A stretch of 11,690 nt of DNA from the NCBI GenBank assembly GCA_946886275.1, contig CAMPIH010000063.1:1-11690 (forward strand), given 5' to 3'. The notes beneath the pieces are model-generated. The model did no database searches, was not told the DNA's origin, and saw only the letters and a list, made by a program, of their open reading frames with translations. Below are positions 1-7,654 of this stretch, piece after piece. Numbering within the stretch: position 1 is the first letter of the stretch; each line of letters starts with the position of its first letter. The DNA is from an uncultured Sphingosinicella sp. (GTDB taxonomy: Bacteria > Pseudomonadota > Alphaproteobacteria > Sphingomonadales > Sphingomonadaceae). The translations under genes and the position numbers were made by a program.

Positions 1-266
1 CGCGACCAGGGATTGATCTTCGCCTCCAGCGCCATGCCCGTTCGGACCGCCTGGCGGACGCACTCGGCGTTGAGGGTCGGAAGCATTCCCGGCATCGCCG
101 CGTCGACGAGCGAAACCTGGCTGTTCGGCTCCGCGCCGAATTCGGTCGAGGCGCCGGAGAAGAGCTTCGCGGCGGAGACGATCTGGGCATGCACCTCGAG
201 CCCGATCACGACCTCCCAGTCGCCGGTGGTGCCCTGGATTCGGTAAGGGGATTCGGATTCAGGCAT
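1..266 (-). CDS. gatB: GatB N-terminus, Asp/Glu-tRNA amidotransferase subunit B (partial)
   Basis: This is the first 88 codons of GatB; the rest lies beyond the left edge of the window. GatB binds the misacylated Glu-tRNA(Gln) or Asp-tRNA(Asn) and activates its side chain, which is then amidated with ammonia delivered from GatA in the cytoplasmic GatCAB complex. The recognisable N-terminal motif [12 protein letters not shown] occurs at about residues 17-28, followed by [11 protein letters not shown] and a conserved stretch ending near MPGMLPTLN, all hallmarks of the GatB/GatE family. The ATG at 266-264 is chosen because the GatB homology begins about 15 residues later and a GGAAG-like site lies upstream. 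The start overlaps the stop of the preceding small ORF by 8 bases. Identification is firm; only completeness is unknown. Confidence 0.96.
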   Translation of the reverse strand, partial: MPESESPYRIQGTTGDWEVVIGLEVHAQIVSAAKLFSGASTEFGAEPNSQVSLVDAAMPGMLPTLNAECVRQAVRTGMALEAKINPWS

Positions 267-519
267 TGTTCGCTTCCGCTTCAACGGCGGCCTTGTGGAT
301 CCGGTCGAGCATGTCCTCGATGCCCGCCAGCTGGGTCTCGGGGATCATCCCCACCGGCATCGTGCCGAGGGTGGCCCTGATTCCGGCAAGCGACACTTCC
401 ATGTCGTCGGCGCTGGCGATTCCCCGCTCGGCGAGGATCCGGAGCGCATGGATGCCGGCGAGGAAGCCTGCAAGGCCGAGCGTGAAGTCCCGCTTCTGGT
501 AGGGGTTTTCCTCCCTCAC
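259..519 (-). CDS. 86-aa conserved-looking ORF between gatA and gatB, function unknown
   Basis: I do not recognise this protein. It is 86 residues long, soluble-looking, with no signal peptide or membrane segment. It starts [12 protein letters not shown] and continues as mostly amphipathic helices, including the segment [18 protein letters not shown] near residues 15-32, and ends in a charged helix rich in Glu and Ala. Codons end overwhelmingly in G or C, as in the neighbouring genes. The GTG start at 519-517 overlaps the gatA TGA in a GTGA arrangement, with a CGGAG site 8-9 bases upstream inside gatA; a second GTG lies one codon earlier. Its TGA overlaps the gatB ATG by 8 bases. This packing implies co-translation with GatA and GatB. 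A role in amidotransferase assembly is only inference from position. Confidence 0.85.
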   Translation of the reverse strand: MREENPYQKRDFTLGLAGFLAGIHALRILAERGIASADDMEVSLAGIRATLGTMPVGMIPETQLAGIEDMLDRIHKAAVEAEANNA

Positions 520-1997
520 CACCAGGACTCCGGACGATGGGTGAAGCCGGCACGCTGCTCGATCGCAAGGCCGGCGTCGAGCACCGATTGCTCGTCGAGC
601 GCCTTGCCGATCAGCTGCAAGCCGAGCGGCAGGCCCTGCCCGTCGAGACCGGCCGGCACCGACATGGCCGGGAGCCCGGCGAGACTGGCTGGCACCGCGA
701 AGACGTCGTTCAGGTACATGGCGATCGGATCGGCGCTCTTCTCGCCGAGCGCGAAGGCGGCGCTCGGAGCGGTCGGCGTGAGGAGGATGTCCACTTCCCT
801 CCAGACCTGCTCGAAGTCGCGAGCGATCAGGGTCCGGACCTTCTGCGCCTGGTTGAAATAGGCGTCGTAGAAGCCGGCCGAAAGGACATAGGTTCCGATC
901 ATGATCCGCCGCTTCACCTCGGCGCCGAAGCCGGCGGCGCGGGTCGCCTCGTACATGTCGTTCAATCCGCCCTGATCGGGCTGGACCCTGTTGCCGTAGC
1001 GGACGCCGTCGTAGCGGGCGAGGTTCGAGGACGCCTCCGCCGGAGCGATGATATAATAGGTTGGAAGCGCGTAGCGCGTGTGGGGAAGCGACACTTCGAC
1101 GATCTCGGCGCCGGCGTCGCGGAGCCACTCGATGCCCTGCTGCCAGACGGAATCGATCTCGGCCGGCACTCCGTCGATCCGATATTCGCGCGGGATTCCG
1201 ACCCGCTTGCCGCGAAGGTCGGCGGACAGGTTCGCTTCCCACGCCGGAACCGGAAGGTCGAGCGACGTGGAATCCTTCGGGTCGAAGCCGACCATGGCCT
1301 CGAGCAGGATCGCGCAATCGCGGACGTCGCGGGCCATCGGCCCCGCCTGGTCGAGGCTCGAGGCGAAGGCGACGATGCCCCAGCGCGAACAGCGGCCATA
1401 GGTCGGCTTGATTCCCGAGATGCCGACGAAGGCGGCCGGCTGACGGATCGATCCGCCCGTGTCGGTGCCGGTCACTCCGGGCGCGATCCGGGCGGCGACC
1501 GCCGCTGCCGAGCCGCCCGAGCTGCCACCGGGCGCGAGCGGCGCGTTGCCGCCGTCGCTTCGCCGCCAGGGCGAGATGACCGGTCCATAGCCGCTCGTCT
1601 CGTTGGAGGAGCCCATCGCGAACTCGTCCATGTTGAGCTTGCCGATCATGCCCGCCCCGGCCTCGAACAGATTGGCGCTGACGGTGCTTTCATAGACCGG
1701 CTCGAAGCCGTCGAGGATCCGGCTCCCGGCCGTGGTCTGGACGCCCTTCGTCGCGAACAGGTCCTTGATCCCGAGCGGGACGCCGGAAAGCGGCTTCAGC
1801 TGGTCTGAAGCGCGTGCCTTGTCGGCGGCATCTGCCGCGGCCAGCGCATGTTCGGGAGTCTCGACGATGAAGGCATTGAGGCCCCTCGCCTTCTCAGCCG
1901 CCTCGACGAAGGCCGAGGCGACGTCGCGGGCGCTGAAATCGCCGGCGCGGACTCCGTCGCGGATCGCCGCGACACCCAGATCGGTAAGGTTGGTCAC
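516..1997 (-). CDS. gatA: GatA, Asp/Glu-tRNA amidotransferase subunit A (glutamine amidase)
   Basis: GatA hydrolyses glutamine and channels ammonia to GatB for transamidation of Glu-tRNA(Gln) and/or Asp-tRNA(Asn). The 493-residue length is normal for the family. The amidase-signature Ser-cisSer-Lys triad is intact: Lys78 in GVPLGIKDL, Ser159 in the GGSSGGS loop, and nucleophile Ser183 in [10 protein letters not shown]. The 24-residue distance between the two serines matches the bacterial GatA pattern. The N-terminus ([15 protein letters not shown]) is the usual GatA start, and its ATG overlaps the gatC TGA by 4 bases (ATGA). The C-terminal TGA overlaps the GTG of the next small ORF. Carrying GatCAB implies that the organism makes at least one of Gln-tRNA or Asn-tRNA by the indirect route. 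Confidence 0.98.
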   Translation of the reverse strand: MTNLTDLGVAAIRDGVRAGDFSARDVASAFVEAAEKARGLNAFIVETPEHALAAADAADKARASDQLKPLSGVPLGIKDLFATKGVQTTAGSRILDGFEPVYESTVSANLFEAGAGMIGKLNMDEFAMGSSNETSGYGPVISPWRRSDGGNAPLAPGGSSGGSAAAVAARIAPGVTGTDTGGSIRQPAAFVGISGIKPTYGRCSRWGIVAFASSLDQAGPMARDVRDCAILLEAMVGFDPKDSTSLDLPVPAWEANLSADLRGKRVGIPREYRIDGVPAEIDSVWQQGIEWLRDAGAEIVEVSLPHTRYALPTYYIIAPAEASSNLARYDGVRYGNRVQPDQGGLNDMYEATRAAGFGAEVKRRIMIGTYVLSAGFYDAYFNQAQKVRTLIARDFEQVWREVDILLTPTAPSAAFALGEKSADPIAMYLNDVFAVPASLAGLPAMSVPAGLDGQGLPLGLQLIGKALDEQSVLDAGLAIEQRAGFTHRPESWW

Positions 1998-2281
1998 TCG
2001 ATCACCTTCGGGACGGCGAAGAAGCCATGTTCGGCGACGGGCGCGTTGCGAAGCACGTCATCGCGGATTCCTCCGTCATCGACGACGTCCTCGCGAAGGC
2101 GAAGCTTGTTCGGGATGACCGCGGTCATCGGCTCGATGCCGGCCACGTTCACTTCCTGCAATTGCTCGATCCAGCCGAGGATATTGGACAGCTCGGGCGC
2201 GAGCGCCTCGACCTCGGAATCGCTCACCGAGATCCTGGCGAGCTTGGCAATGTGGCGGACGGTCTTGGTGTCTACGGACAT
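1994..2281 (-). CDS. gatC: GatC, Asp/Glu-tRNA amidotransferase subunit C
   Basis: GatC is the small clamp subunit that wraps around the GatA-GatB interface and stabilises the complex. The 95-residue product begins [17 protein letters not shown], the canonical GatC N-terminus, followed by a helical region ([19 protein letters not shown]) and the typical ending around LRNAP...FFAVPKVIE. The stop overlaps the gatA start (ATGA). The start at 2281 is chosen by family length, but no convincing Shine-Dalgarno precedes it. An in-frame ATG at 2314 would add 11 poorly conserved residues ([11 protein letters not shown]) and has an AAAGGG 8 bases upstream, so it is a live alternative. It is first gene of the operon, 60 bases after the sulfatase stop. 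Confidence 0.95.
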   Translation of the reverse strand: MSVDTKTVRHIAKLARISVSDSEVEALAPELSNILGWIEQLQEVNVAGIEPMTAVIPNKLRLREDVVDDGGIRDDVLRNAPVAEHGFFAVPKVIE

Positions 2282-2294
2282 GGCGGCGCGGCTA

Positions 2295-2312
2295 GCACCG
2301 CTGCTGCGGTGC
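2295..2312 (-). promoter_or_regulatory. 7-bp perfect hairpin just upstream of the gatC start
   Basis: GCACCGC and GCGGTGC form a perfect 7-bp, GC-rich stem with a 4-base loop. It ends 13 bases before the gatC ATG at 2281, exactly where a ribosome would load. If transcription starts upstream it could dampen or regulate translation of gatC; if translation starts at 2314 it lies inside the coding region instead. No T-run follows, so an intrinsic terminator is unlikely. The structure is visible; the function is inference. Confidence 0.4.
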
Positions 2313-2341
2313 ATCAAGGCAGCCCTTTGCCGGAACGGGGT

Positions 2342-2378
2342 TTATCCGGGCCCGGCGCTCACCGAGCCTTCCGGATAA
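2342..2378 (-). other. Inverted repeat containing the sulfatase stop codon
   Basis: TTATCCGG (2342-2349) and CCGGATAA (2371-2378) are perfect 8-base arms separated by 21 bases that can pair further (CTC with GAG). On the minus strand the repeat covers the last 12 codons of the sulfatase gene including its TAA. There is no following T-tract, so it is at best a weak transcript-end or mRNA-stabilising hairpin between the sulfatase and gatC. Confidence 0.35.
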
Positions 2379-3733
2379 GGGAGCATCTGCGAATTCCAGC
2401 TTTCATATTGCTGGCGCAGGCTGGTGAAGACGTCCGGATGCCGGTCTTTCAGATTGGCCCGCTCGCGCGGATCTCCCGCCAGGTCGAACAGGGATTCCTG
2501 GTCGCGCTGGCGAAGATATTTCCAGTTTCCCGAACGGACCGCGGCCTGGCCCCGGTTTTTGAAGCGCCAGAAGATCGTCCGTTCCCGGGCCGGTTCGGCA
2601 CCCGTCAGCACCGGCAGCAAATCTTCTCCGTCGGGCGGGGCAGCCGGGTCTGGCGAGACGCCGGCGGCGGCGGCCAGGGTCGGCAGCCAATCCATCGATG
2701 CCATGACCTGGGCCGATCGCGATCCGGCTGCGATCCGGCCCGGCCAGCGGACCAGTTGCGGCACTCGGATGCCGCCTTCGAGCAGGTCGGCCTTCTCGCC
2801 GCGCAACGGCCAATTGTCCGAAAATCGCTCGCCACCATTGTCACTGGTGAAAACGAGGATCGTATCGTCTTCCAGGCCAAGGGTGCGAATCTCATCGAGA
2901 ACGCGTCCGACGGCCGAGTCCATGGCGGTTACCATTTCGGCATATTTTTCCAGAGTCCCACCGTCGCGGTGAAAGAGGTCGCGAAGCTCGAAATCGACAT
3001 CCGCATCGCCAGGTCCCTGCCAGGGCCAATGCGGCGCCGTGAAGTGCAGGCTGAGAAACAAGGGCTGCGCCGCGGCTGCCGCGTCGCGCAATTCGGCGCA
3101 CGCCCTGTCGGCAAGCAATTCGGTGAGATATCCGCCTCGCCGGATGTAATCATCACCTTCCATCAGACCGGAGCCGGCCGGCGCGGCTCCGTCCATGCCG
3201 CCGTGGGTGAAATAGTCCGCGGCGCCGGGAATTATGCCGTAGAAGCGATCATAGCCACTCCTCAAGGGTCCGAAATGGGGCGGCCAGCCCATGTGCCATT
3301 TGCCCACGAGCGCGGTCCGATAGCCGTGGCTTCGGAGCAGGGCAGGCAAGGTAGGATGGGTCGGCGGCAGCCCGACCTGTTCATTGGGCCGGGCGATCGG
3401 CTCCTCGAGCCCCGCCCGTAATCGGCCCGGATATCGTCCCGTGATCAGGGCGACTCGTGTCGGCGAGCAGACCGCCGAACTGGAATAGGCCTGGGACATC
3501 AGCAGCCCATCGGCGGCGATCCCATCGAGGCGAGGCGTCCGATATTCTCGCCGGCCGTAGCAGCTGAGGTCGGCATAGCCGAGGTCGTCCGCGAGAATGA
3601 AGACGATGTTCGGTCTGGAGTTCGAGAAGGCGCGGGCCGTCCGTGGAAGAGAAGCGAGGACGGCGGTGGCGGCGGCGCCGGCAATGACGTCCCGTCGGCT
3701 GCATCTGCGGCGTCGATTGCTGTTCCGGAAGAT
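2342..3733 (-). CDS. Tat-exported type I (formylglycine) sulfatase, family S1
   Basis: Predicted sulfate-ester hydrolase of the arylsulfatase A superfamily, acting in the periplasm or at the cell surface. From the ATC at 3733 the product has 463 residues. A twin-arginine signal (SRRDVIAG, Arg13-Arg14, hydrophobic stretch, then ARA cleavage site near 34) precedes the catalytic domain. Visible active-site elements are Asp49-Asp50 (LADDLGYAD), Cys89 in AVCSPTRVALITG (the full sulfatase signature; the Cys becomes formylglycine), Lys145 and His147 (GKWHMG), His235 (TAPHWPW), Asp298-Asn299 (TSDNGGE) and Lys314 (RGEKADLLEGG). Substrate cannot be read from sequence. The start is odd: the only standard in-frame start is a TTG at 3847, inside the divergent gene, whereas GAGGAG lies 6 bases before an in-frame ATC giving a normal Tat signal. 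It is divergent from the DUF3089 gene. Confidence 0.9.
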   Translation of the reverse strand: MFRNSNRRRRCSRRDVIAGAAATAVLASLPRTARAFSNSRPNIVFILADDLGYADLSCYGRREYRTPRLDGIAADGLLMSQAYSSSAVCSPTRVALITGRYPGRLRAGLEEPIARPNEQVGLPPTHPTLPALLRSHGYRTALVGKWHMGWPPHFGPLRSGYDRFYGIIPGAADYFTHGGMDGAAPAGSGLMEGDDYIRRGGYLTELLADRACAELRDAAAAAQPLFLSLHFTAPHWPWQGPGDADVDFELRDLFHRDGGTLEKYAEMVTAMDSAVGRVLDEIRTLGLEDDTILVFTSDNGGERFSDNWPLRGEKADLLEGGIRVPQLVRWPGRIAAGSRSAQVMASMDWLPTLAAAAGVSPDPAAPPDGEDLLPVLTGAEPARERTIFWRFKNRGQAAVRSGNWKYLRQRDQESLFDLAGDPRERANLKDRHPDVFTSLRQQYESWNSQMLPYPEGSVSAGPG

Positions 3734-3763
3734 GCCCCTCTCCTCACACAGATCGCGTTTGCC

Positions 3764-3791
3764 GTTGTAGCAGCAGGTGGCGTTTTGCCAA
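3764..3791 (-). promoter_or_regulatory. Candidate sigma70-type promoter of the sulfatase gene
   Basis: On the minus strand TTGGCA (3791-3786, five of six matches to TTGACA) is followed after 16 bases by TACAAC (3769-3764, four of six matches to TATAAT). A start of transcription near 3757 would give a leader of about 24 bases containing GAGGAG before the ATC at 3733. It would also exclude the TTG at 3847 from the transcript. Found by eye; matches of this quality occur by chance. Confidence 0.35.
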
Positions 3792-3840
3792 TCACGACTG
3801 TCGGACTTGCAACCAGCGGCGGCATCGGGTTGAGGGTCCC

Positions 3841-4992
3841 ATGGCAAAGTCCCGGAAAGCCCGGAAAAGATCGCATCCAGCCGTTCGCTTCCTGTGGATC
3901 GTGGCGGGCCTGACGGTGCTCGTGATCGCGGGCGCCGTCGCCTACCGGATCTTCGAGCAGGATCTGATGCGCTGGGTGATGGTGCCGAAGACGGAATTCA
4001 AGGAGGTGCCGATGCCGCCGGGGGCGAATTACCGGCAGTCGGCTTTGTGGCTCGCGCGTCCCGGGCTTCAAGCTGATCCATCGCGCTGGACTCCTCCGGG
4101 ACTGGAGCCGACGGCTGAGCCCCGAGTGTCGGTCTTCTTCATCCATCCCACCAGCTTCCTCGAGACGTCTTCCTGGAACGCGCCCCTGGATGACGAGGAA
4201 TCGCAATGGCGCGCTCGGCTGTTCGTCCGAAGCCAGGCCAGCGCCTTCAATTCGGTCGGCGAAGTCTGGGCGCCGAAATACCGCCAGGCGGCCTTCGGCG
4301 CCTTCCTGACGACGAAGCGGGACGCTCAGCGGGCGCTTGATTTCGCCTATCGCGACGTCGCCGCCGCTTACGGCCAGTTCCTCCGCGAGGCGCCGGCCGG
4401 CCGGCCGATCGTCCTCGCCGCCCACAGCCAGGGCAGCCTTCACCTGATGCGGCTGCTCCATGAGCGGATTAAAGGGTCACCGGAAGCCGATCGAATCGTC
4501 GCCGCTTATGTGATCGGCTGGCCGGTCTCGATGACCGCGGATCTGCCCGCTCTGCCGTTGCCGGCCTGCGAGACCGCCGACCAGGCGGGCTGCGTTCTTT
4601 CCTGGCAGAGCTTCGCCGAGCCGGCCGACCCGAAGCAGGTCACCGAGGTCTATGACCAATCCACCGGCCCGGGCGGCGTTTCGAGAGCCGGGACGGCGAT
4701 GCTGTGCACCAATCCGCTGACCGGCGCGATCGGCGGCGAGGCGCCCGCCGCCGCCAATCGAGGGACGTTGATCCCAAGCGCCGATTTCAGGAGCGCGGAA
4801 TTCAGGCGAGCGGCGGTCTCGGCACGCTGCGATCTTCGCGGCTTCCTGTTGATCGGCGACAATGATCGGGTCCCGGAGATGGGCCCCTATGTCCTCCCCG
4901 GCAACAATTACCATGTCTATGATTATGCCTTGTTCTGGGCGAACATCAGGGCCGACGCGGAACGGCGCGTCGATGCGTTCCTGGAGCAGTGA
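3841..4992 (+). CDS. Membrane-anchored DUF3089 alpha/beta-hydrolase
   Basis: The 383-residue protein has a basic N-terminus (MAKSRKARKR) and one membrane segment at about residues 15-36, so it is probably anchored in the inner membrane with the catalytic domain outside. The rest matches the DUF3089 family of alpha/beta-hydrolases: VSVFFIHPTSF (97-106), EVWAPKYRQA (141-150), the nucleophile elbow AAHSQGS with Ser196, and a C-terminal NNYHVYDYALFW in which His358 is the likely catalytic His; an acid may be in the GDNDRVPE segment. Substrate is unknown; esterase or lipase-like activity is family-level expectation. The ATG at 3841 has GAGGG four bases upstream. It is divergent from the sulfatase, and the two may share regulation. 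Weak alternative: a lipoprotein-like anchor, but no lipobox Cys is visible. Confidence 0.85.
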   Translation: MAKSRKARKRSHPAVRFLWIVAGLTVLVIAGAVAYRIFEQDLMRWVMVPKTEFKEVPMPPGANYRQSALWLARPGLQADPSRWTPPGLEPTAEPRVSVFFIHPTSFLETSSWNAPLDDEESQWRARLFVRSQASAFNSVGEVWAPKYRQAAFGAFLTTKRDAQRALDFAYRDVAAAYGQFLREAPAGRPIVLAAHSQGSLHLMRLLHERIKGSPEADRIVAAYVIGWPVSMTADLPALPLPACETADQAGCVLSWQSFAEPADPKQVTEVYDQSTGPGGVSRAGTAMLCTNPLTGAIGGEAPAAANRGTLIPSADFRSAEFRRAAVSARCDLRGFLLIGDNDRVPEMGPYVLPGNNYHVYDYALFWANIRADAERRVDAFLEQ

Positions 4993-5015
4993 CGATCTAC
5001 CGGAAGACAATCGTC
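4991..5015 (+). terminator. Weak inverted repeat after the DUF3089 gene
   Basis: GACGAT (4991-4996) and ATCGTC (5010-5015) are perfect 6-base arms around a 13-base loop, beginning in the stop codon. No T-run follows. It may separate the DUF3089 gene from ruvX, but the stem is short and may be chance. Confidence 0.2.
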
Positions 5016-5055
5016 GGTGCAGCCTTCCCAATCTCCGCTTCGGAGACGCGTTAGA

Positions 5056-5517
5056 ATGATCACGTCGTCGATTCTCGAGTTTCGGGAAGCCTTGCCCGGG
5101 GGCGGGCGGCTCGTGGGGCTCGATGTCGGCACGAAGACGATCGGCACCGCTCTGTGTGACTCGCAATGGACGATCGCGACCGCGGCGACGCTTATCCAGC
5201 GGACCAAATTCACCAGGGACTTGGAAGCGCTGAAGTCATTCATTTCCGATCAGCAAGTGAAGGGCATCGTCGTCGGCCTTCCGCTCAATCTCGACGGCAG
5301 CGATTCGCCCCGGACCCAGTCGGTCCGGGCCTTCGCGCGCAATATCGAGGCGCTTCATTTGCCGGTGCTTCTCTGGGACGAACGCTGGTCGACCCAGGCG
5401 GTGACGCGGACCCTGATCGATGCCGACGCCAGCCGGGCGCGGCGGGCCGAGCTGATCGACAAGATGGCCGCCGCCTACATCCTCCAGGGCGCGATCGACG
5501 GTCTCACCATGGGCTAG
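5056..5517 (+). CDS. ruvX: RuvX/YqgF, putative Holliday junction resolvase, pre-16S rRNA nuclease
   Basis: The 153-residue product is a YqgF-type RNase H-fold nuclease, a family implicated in maturing the 5' end of 16S rRNA and, by fold, in Holliday junction resolution. The acidic active-site residues are in place: Asp23 in the N-terminal strand [10 protein letters not shown], Glu109 in LLWDERWST and Asp135 in [13 protein letters not shown]. The [10 protein letters not shown] motif is also typical. The ATG at 5056 is preferred because it leaves the usual short lead to the first strand; a GTG at 5017 would add 13 residues with no family resemblance. A GGAG lies 10 bases upstream. It is followed by the magnesium transporter and pyrB on the same strand. 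In many alphaproteobacteria ruvX lies next to pyrB and near gatCAB, and that link is partly kept here. Confidence 0.95.
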   Translation: MITSSILEFREALPGGGRLVGLDVGTKTIGTALCDSQWTIATAATLIQRTKFTRDLEALKSFISDQQVKGIVVGLPLNLDGSDSPRTQSVRAFARNIEALHLPVLLWDERWSTQAVTRTLIDADASRARRAELIDKMAAAYILQGAIDGLTMG

Positions 5518-5573
5518 GCACAGGGTCTTTTCTCGGCTTGTGATCAGCAGGTTGTTACGTCACTGTGCCGGCC

Positions 5574-6590
5574 ATGACCGAGCAGCTGACGAAGCCGCTG
5601 AAGGCCAGTCCACGCGACGCCGTCACCCGGACGGGTGACCTCATGTCTCCGCCGGTCGGGATCTTCCGCGGCGAGATGACCGTCGCGGAGACGATCGAGC
5701 AGCTTCGAGAACTGACCCGCGCCGCCTTCATCACTTACGGCTATGTCACCGACGAAGCGGGCAAGCTGCTCGGCCTGGTCGTCATGCGCGACATGCTGCT
5801 CGCCACTCCCGAGACGAAACTCGAGGAGATCATGCTTCGCGACGTCTTCGCACTGAACGTACAGATGCCTTTGGCCGACGCGTTGAGGGCCGCACTCGCC
5901 CGGCATTTCCCGGTCTATCCGGTGGTCGATGACGAGGGCGTCTTGAAAGGGCTGATCCGAGGTGACGAGTTGTTCGCCGAGCAGCTCGTCGAGGTCAGCG
6001 CCCAGCCCGGCCAGATGGTCGGTGTCGAAAAGGAGGAAAGGCTCGACACGCCGCTCCTTCGAAGCCTGTGGCTTCGCCACCCCTGGCTTCAGATCAACCT
6101 TCTCACCGCCTTTCTCGCCGCCGCGGTGGTCGGTGTCTTCGAAGGCACCCTGGCGCAACTCGTCATCCTTGCCGTCTTCCTTCCGGTCATGGCCGGGCAG
6201 ACCGGCAATACCGGCTGTCAGGCTCTCGCCGTCACCTTGCGCGGAATGACCCTTGGCGAGCTGGAGCCGCAATTCGTCAATCGACTCATGATGAAGGAGA
6301 CCCTGCTCGGGGTCTGCAACGGCGCCCTCGTGGGTGTCACCGCCGGTATCGGCATGTTCTTCTACGCCACTCAGCAAAGCGAGGCTCAGCCCTGGCTCAT
6401 GGCGGTGGTGGTGGCGGTTTCGATGGTCGCGAGTTGCACGGTTGCCGGCATTGCCGGAGCCCTCATCCCGCTGACTCTGAAACGGCTCGGCGCCGATCCG
6501 GCCACGGCTTCGAGCATCTTCCTGACAACCGCCAGCGACATCGCGAGCATGGGCGTGTTCCTGACTTTGTCGACGATCCTTCTGCTTTGA
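5574..6590 (+). CDS. Short MgtE-type magnesium transporter with CBS domains, no MgtE_N domain
   Basis: The 338-residue protein is an inner-membrane divalent-cation (Mg2+) channel or transporter of the MgtE/SLC41 family. Residues 20-135 form a paired CBS region (GDLMSPPV near 21-28; [17 protein letters not shown] near 112-128). Residues about 174-338 hold five membrane helices with the family signature [13 protein letters not shown] (204-216) and the last-helix TASDIASMG. Asp322 there corresponds to the ion-binding acid of the Thermus MgtE pore. The usual N-terminal superhelical MgtE_N domain of about 130 residues, part of the Mg2+-sensing gate, is absent; full-length MgtE is near 450 residues. 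Start is the ATG at 5574; a GTG at 5565 is possible and neither has a strong ribosome site. The gene sits between ruvX and pyrB, 16 bases before the pyrB ATG. Confidence 0.9.
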   Translation: MTEQLTKPLKASPRDAVTRTGDLMSPPVGIFRGEMTVAETIEQLRELTRAAFITYGYVTDEAGKLLGLVVMRDMLLATPETKLEEIMLRDVFALNVQMPLADALRAALARHFPVYPVVDDEGVLKGLIRGDELFAEQLVEVSAQPGQMVGVEKEERLDTPLLRSLWLRHPWLQINLLTAFLAAAVVGVFEGTLAQLVILAVFLPVMAGQTGNTGCQALAVTLRGMTLGELEPQFVNRLMMKETLLGVCNGALVGVTAGIGMFFYATQQSEAQPWLMAVVVAVSMVASCTVAGIAGALIPLTLKRLGADPATASSIFLTTASDIASMGVFLTLSTILLL

Positions 6591-6606
6591 GCTTTTGTGC
6601 CCGACC

Positions 6607-7593
6607 ATGGTTCGGGTTGAGCCTCCGCTGACCTCCCGTTACAGCCGCGAGCTGATGACCGCGCCGCTTTTCCCACATCGCCATCTGCTCGGGATCGACG
6701 GCCTTTCGCGGCAGGACATAGAATCGATTCTCGACGAGGCGGAGCCCTGGATCGCGTTCAACCGCGGAGCGCGCAAGGAAGACCGGCGGCTTTCGGGTCT
6801 CACTCAGATCAACGCCTTCTTCGAAAACAGCACTCGAACTCTCTTCTCGTTCGAGATCGCCGGAAAGCGGCTCGGCGCCCAGGTCTCCAATTTCCATCCT
6901 GCAGGATCCAGCGTCCGCAAGGGCGAAAGCCTGATCGACACCGCACTGACCCTGAACGCGATGCGCCCCGATCTGCTGGTCATTCGTCACGAAGCGAACG
7001 GCGCCGCCGCCGACGTCGCCGCCGTCATGGACTGCCCGGTCATCAATGCCGGTGACGGACGAGGCGAGCACCCGACCCAGGCGCTGCTGGACGCGCTGAC
7101 GATCCGCCGCCGCTTCGGCCGGATCGACGGACTGAAGATCGCGATTTGCGGCGACATACGCCACAGCCGGGTGGCCAATTCGAACCTTCGCTCGCTGCCG
7201 ATGCTCGGCGCCAGCCTGAGGCTGGTCGCGCCGCCCTTGCTGATGCCGGAAACGTTGCCGGCTGGAGTCGAGGGGCACGACGATCTCGAGCGGGGAATCG
7301 ACGGCGCGGACGTGGTGATGATGCTTCGGATCCAGCGCGAACGGATGGAAGAAGCCGTTTCAGGCTCGCTCGGCGATTTTCATGCCCGTTATGGCCTCAG
7401 CCGCGAGCGGCTCGACCGAGCGGCGCCGAACGCCCTCGTCATGCATCCGGGGCCGATGAACCGGGGGATCGAGATCGACTCCGACGTCGCCGACGATCCG
7501 GACCGGTCGGCGATCCTCGAGCAGGTCGAGCTTGGCGTTGCCGTGAGAATGGCTTGCCTCGACCTGCTGACCCGGAGTCGCCGCGAGGCCTGA
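6607..7593 (+). CDS. pyrB: Aspartate carbamoyltransferase catalytic chain
   Basis: ATCase joins carbamoyl phosphate and aspartate to give carbamoyl-aspartate, the first committed step of pyrimidine synthesis, in the cytoplasm. From the ATG at 6607 the product is 328 residues. Visible family features are [13 protein letters not shown] (carbamoyl-phosphate loop STRT at 75-78), Lys105 in SVRKGES (80s loop), [13 protein letters not shown] (His155, Gln158) and the C-terminal [11 protein letters not shown]. An internal ATG at 6655 ([14 protein letters not shown]) gives 312 residues, close to the E. coli length, and may be the true start; TTG at 6595 is also open. No pyrI regulatory gene and no pyrC follow, although pyrB-pyrC pairs are common in this class; instead a convergent gene and a hairpin end the unit. 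It probably shares a transcript with the transporter. Confidence 0.96.
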   Translation: MVRVEPPLTSRYSRELMTAPLFPHRHLLGIDGLSRQDIESILDEAEPWIAFNRGARKEDRRLSGLTQINAFFENSTRTLFSFEIAGKRLGAQVSNFHPAGSSVRKGESLIDTALTLNAMRPDLLVIRHEANGAAADVAAVMDCPVINAGDGRGEHPTQALLDALTIRRRFGRIDGLKIAICGDIRHSRVANSNLRSLPMLGASLRLVAPPLLMPETLPAGVEGHDDLERGIDGADVVMMLRIQRERMEEAVSGSLGDFHARYGLSRERLDRAAPNALVMHPGPMNRGIEIDSDVADDPDRSAILEQVELGVAVRMACLDLLTRSRREA

Positions 7594-7602
7594 TCAAGAA
7601 TA

Positions 7603-7632
7603 AGGCGGCCAGCATTGGCCTGCTGACCGCCT
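7603..7632. terminator. Bidirectional hairpin between pyrB and the SPOR gene
   Basis: AGGCGG-C-CAGCA, a 6-base loop and TGCTG-A-CCGCCT form an 11-bp stem with one mismatch, in the 61-base gap between two convergent genes. Read on the minus strand it is followed by TTATTCTT, a partial T-tract, so it best serves as terminator of the parA-RHH-SPOR operon. On the plus strand no T-run follows. Confidence 0.6.
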
Positions 7633-7654
7633 CCCAGAGGGACCGTGAAGAAGT

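Noticed and set aside
520..1317. N-terminal extension of the small ORF between gatA and gatB to 352 residues
   Set aside because: The extra 266 residues run through gatA in another frame and are Arg-rich noise; only the part from the GTG at 519 has coding character and lies outside gatA.
537..1808. 423-codon plus-strand open frame opposite gatA
   Set aside because: Antisense to an unmistakable GatA with intact active site; composition is Arg/Gly/Asp-rich with no family resemblance.
2027..3421. 464-codon plus-strand open frame opposite the sulfatase and gatC
   Set aside because: It lies antisense to two genes with intact catalytic motifs, has no recognisable domain and an Arg/Gly/Ala composition typical of the reverse frame of GC-rich genes.
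5544..6608. 354-codon minus-strand open frame opposite the magnesium transporter
   Set aside because: Antisense to a membrane protein with clear CBS and MgtE motifs; the His/Asp/Gln/Gly-rich product has no domain.
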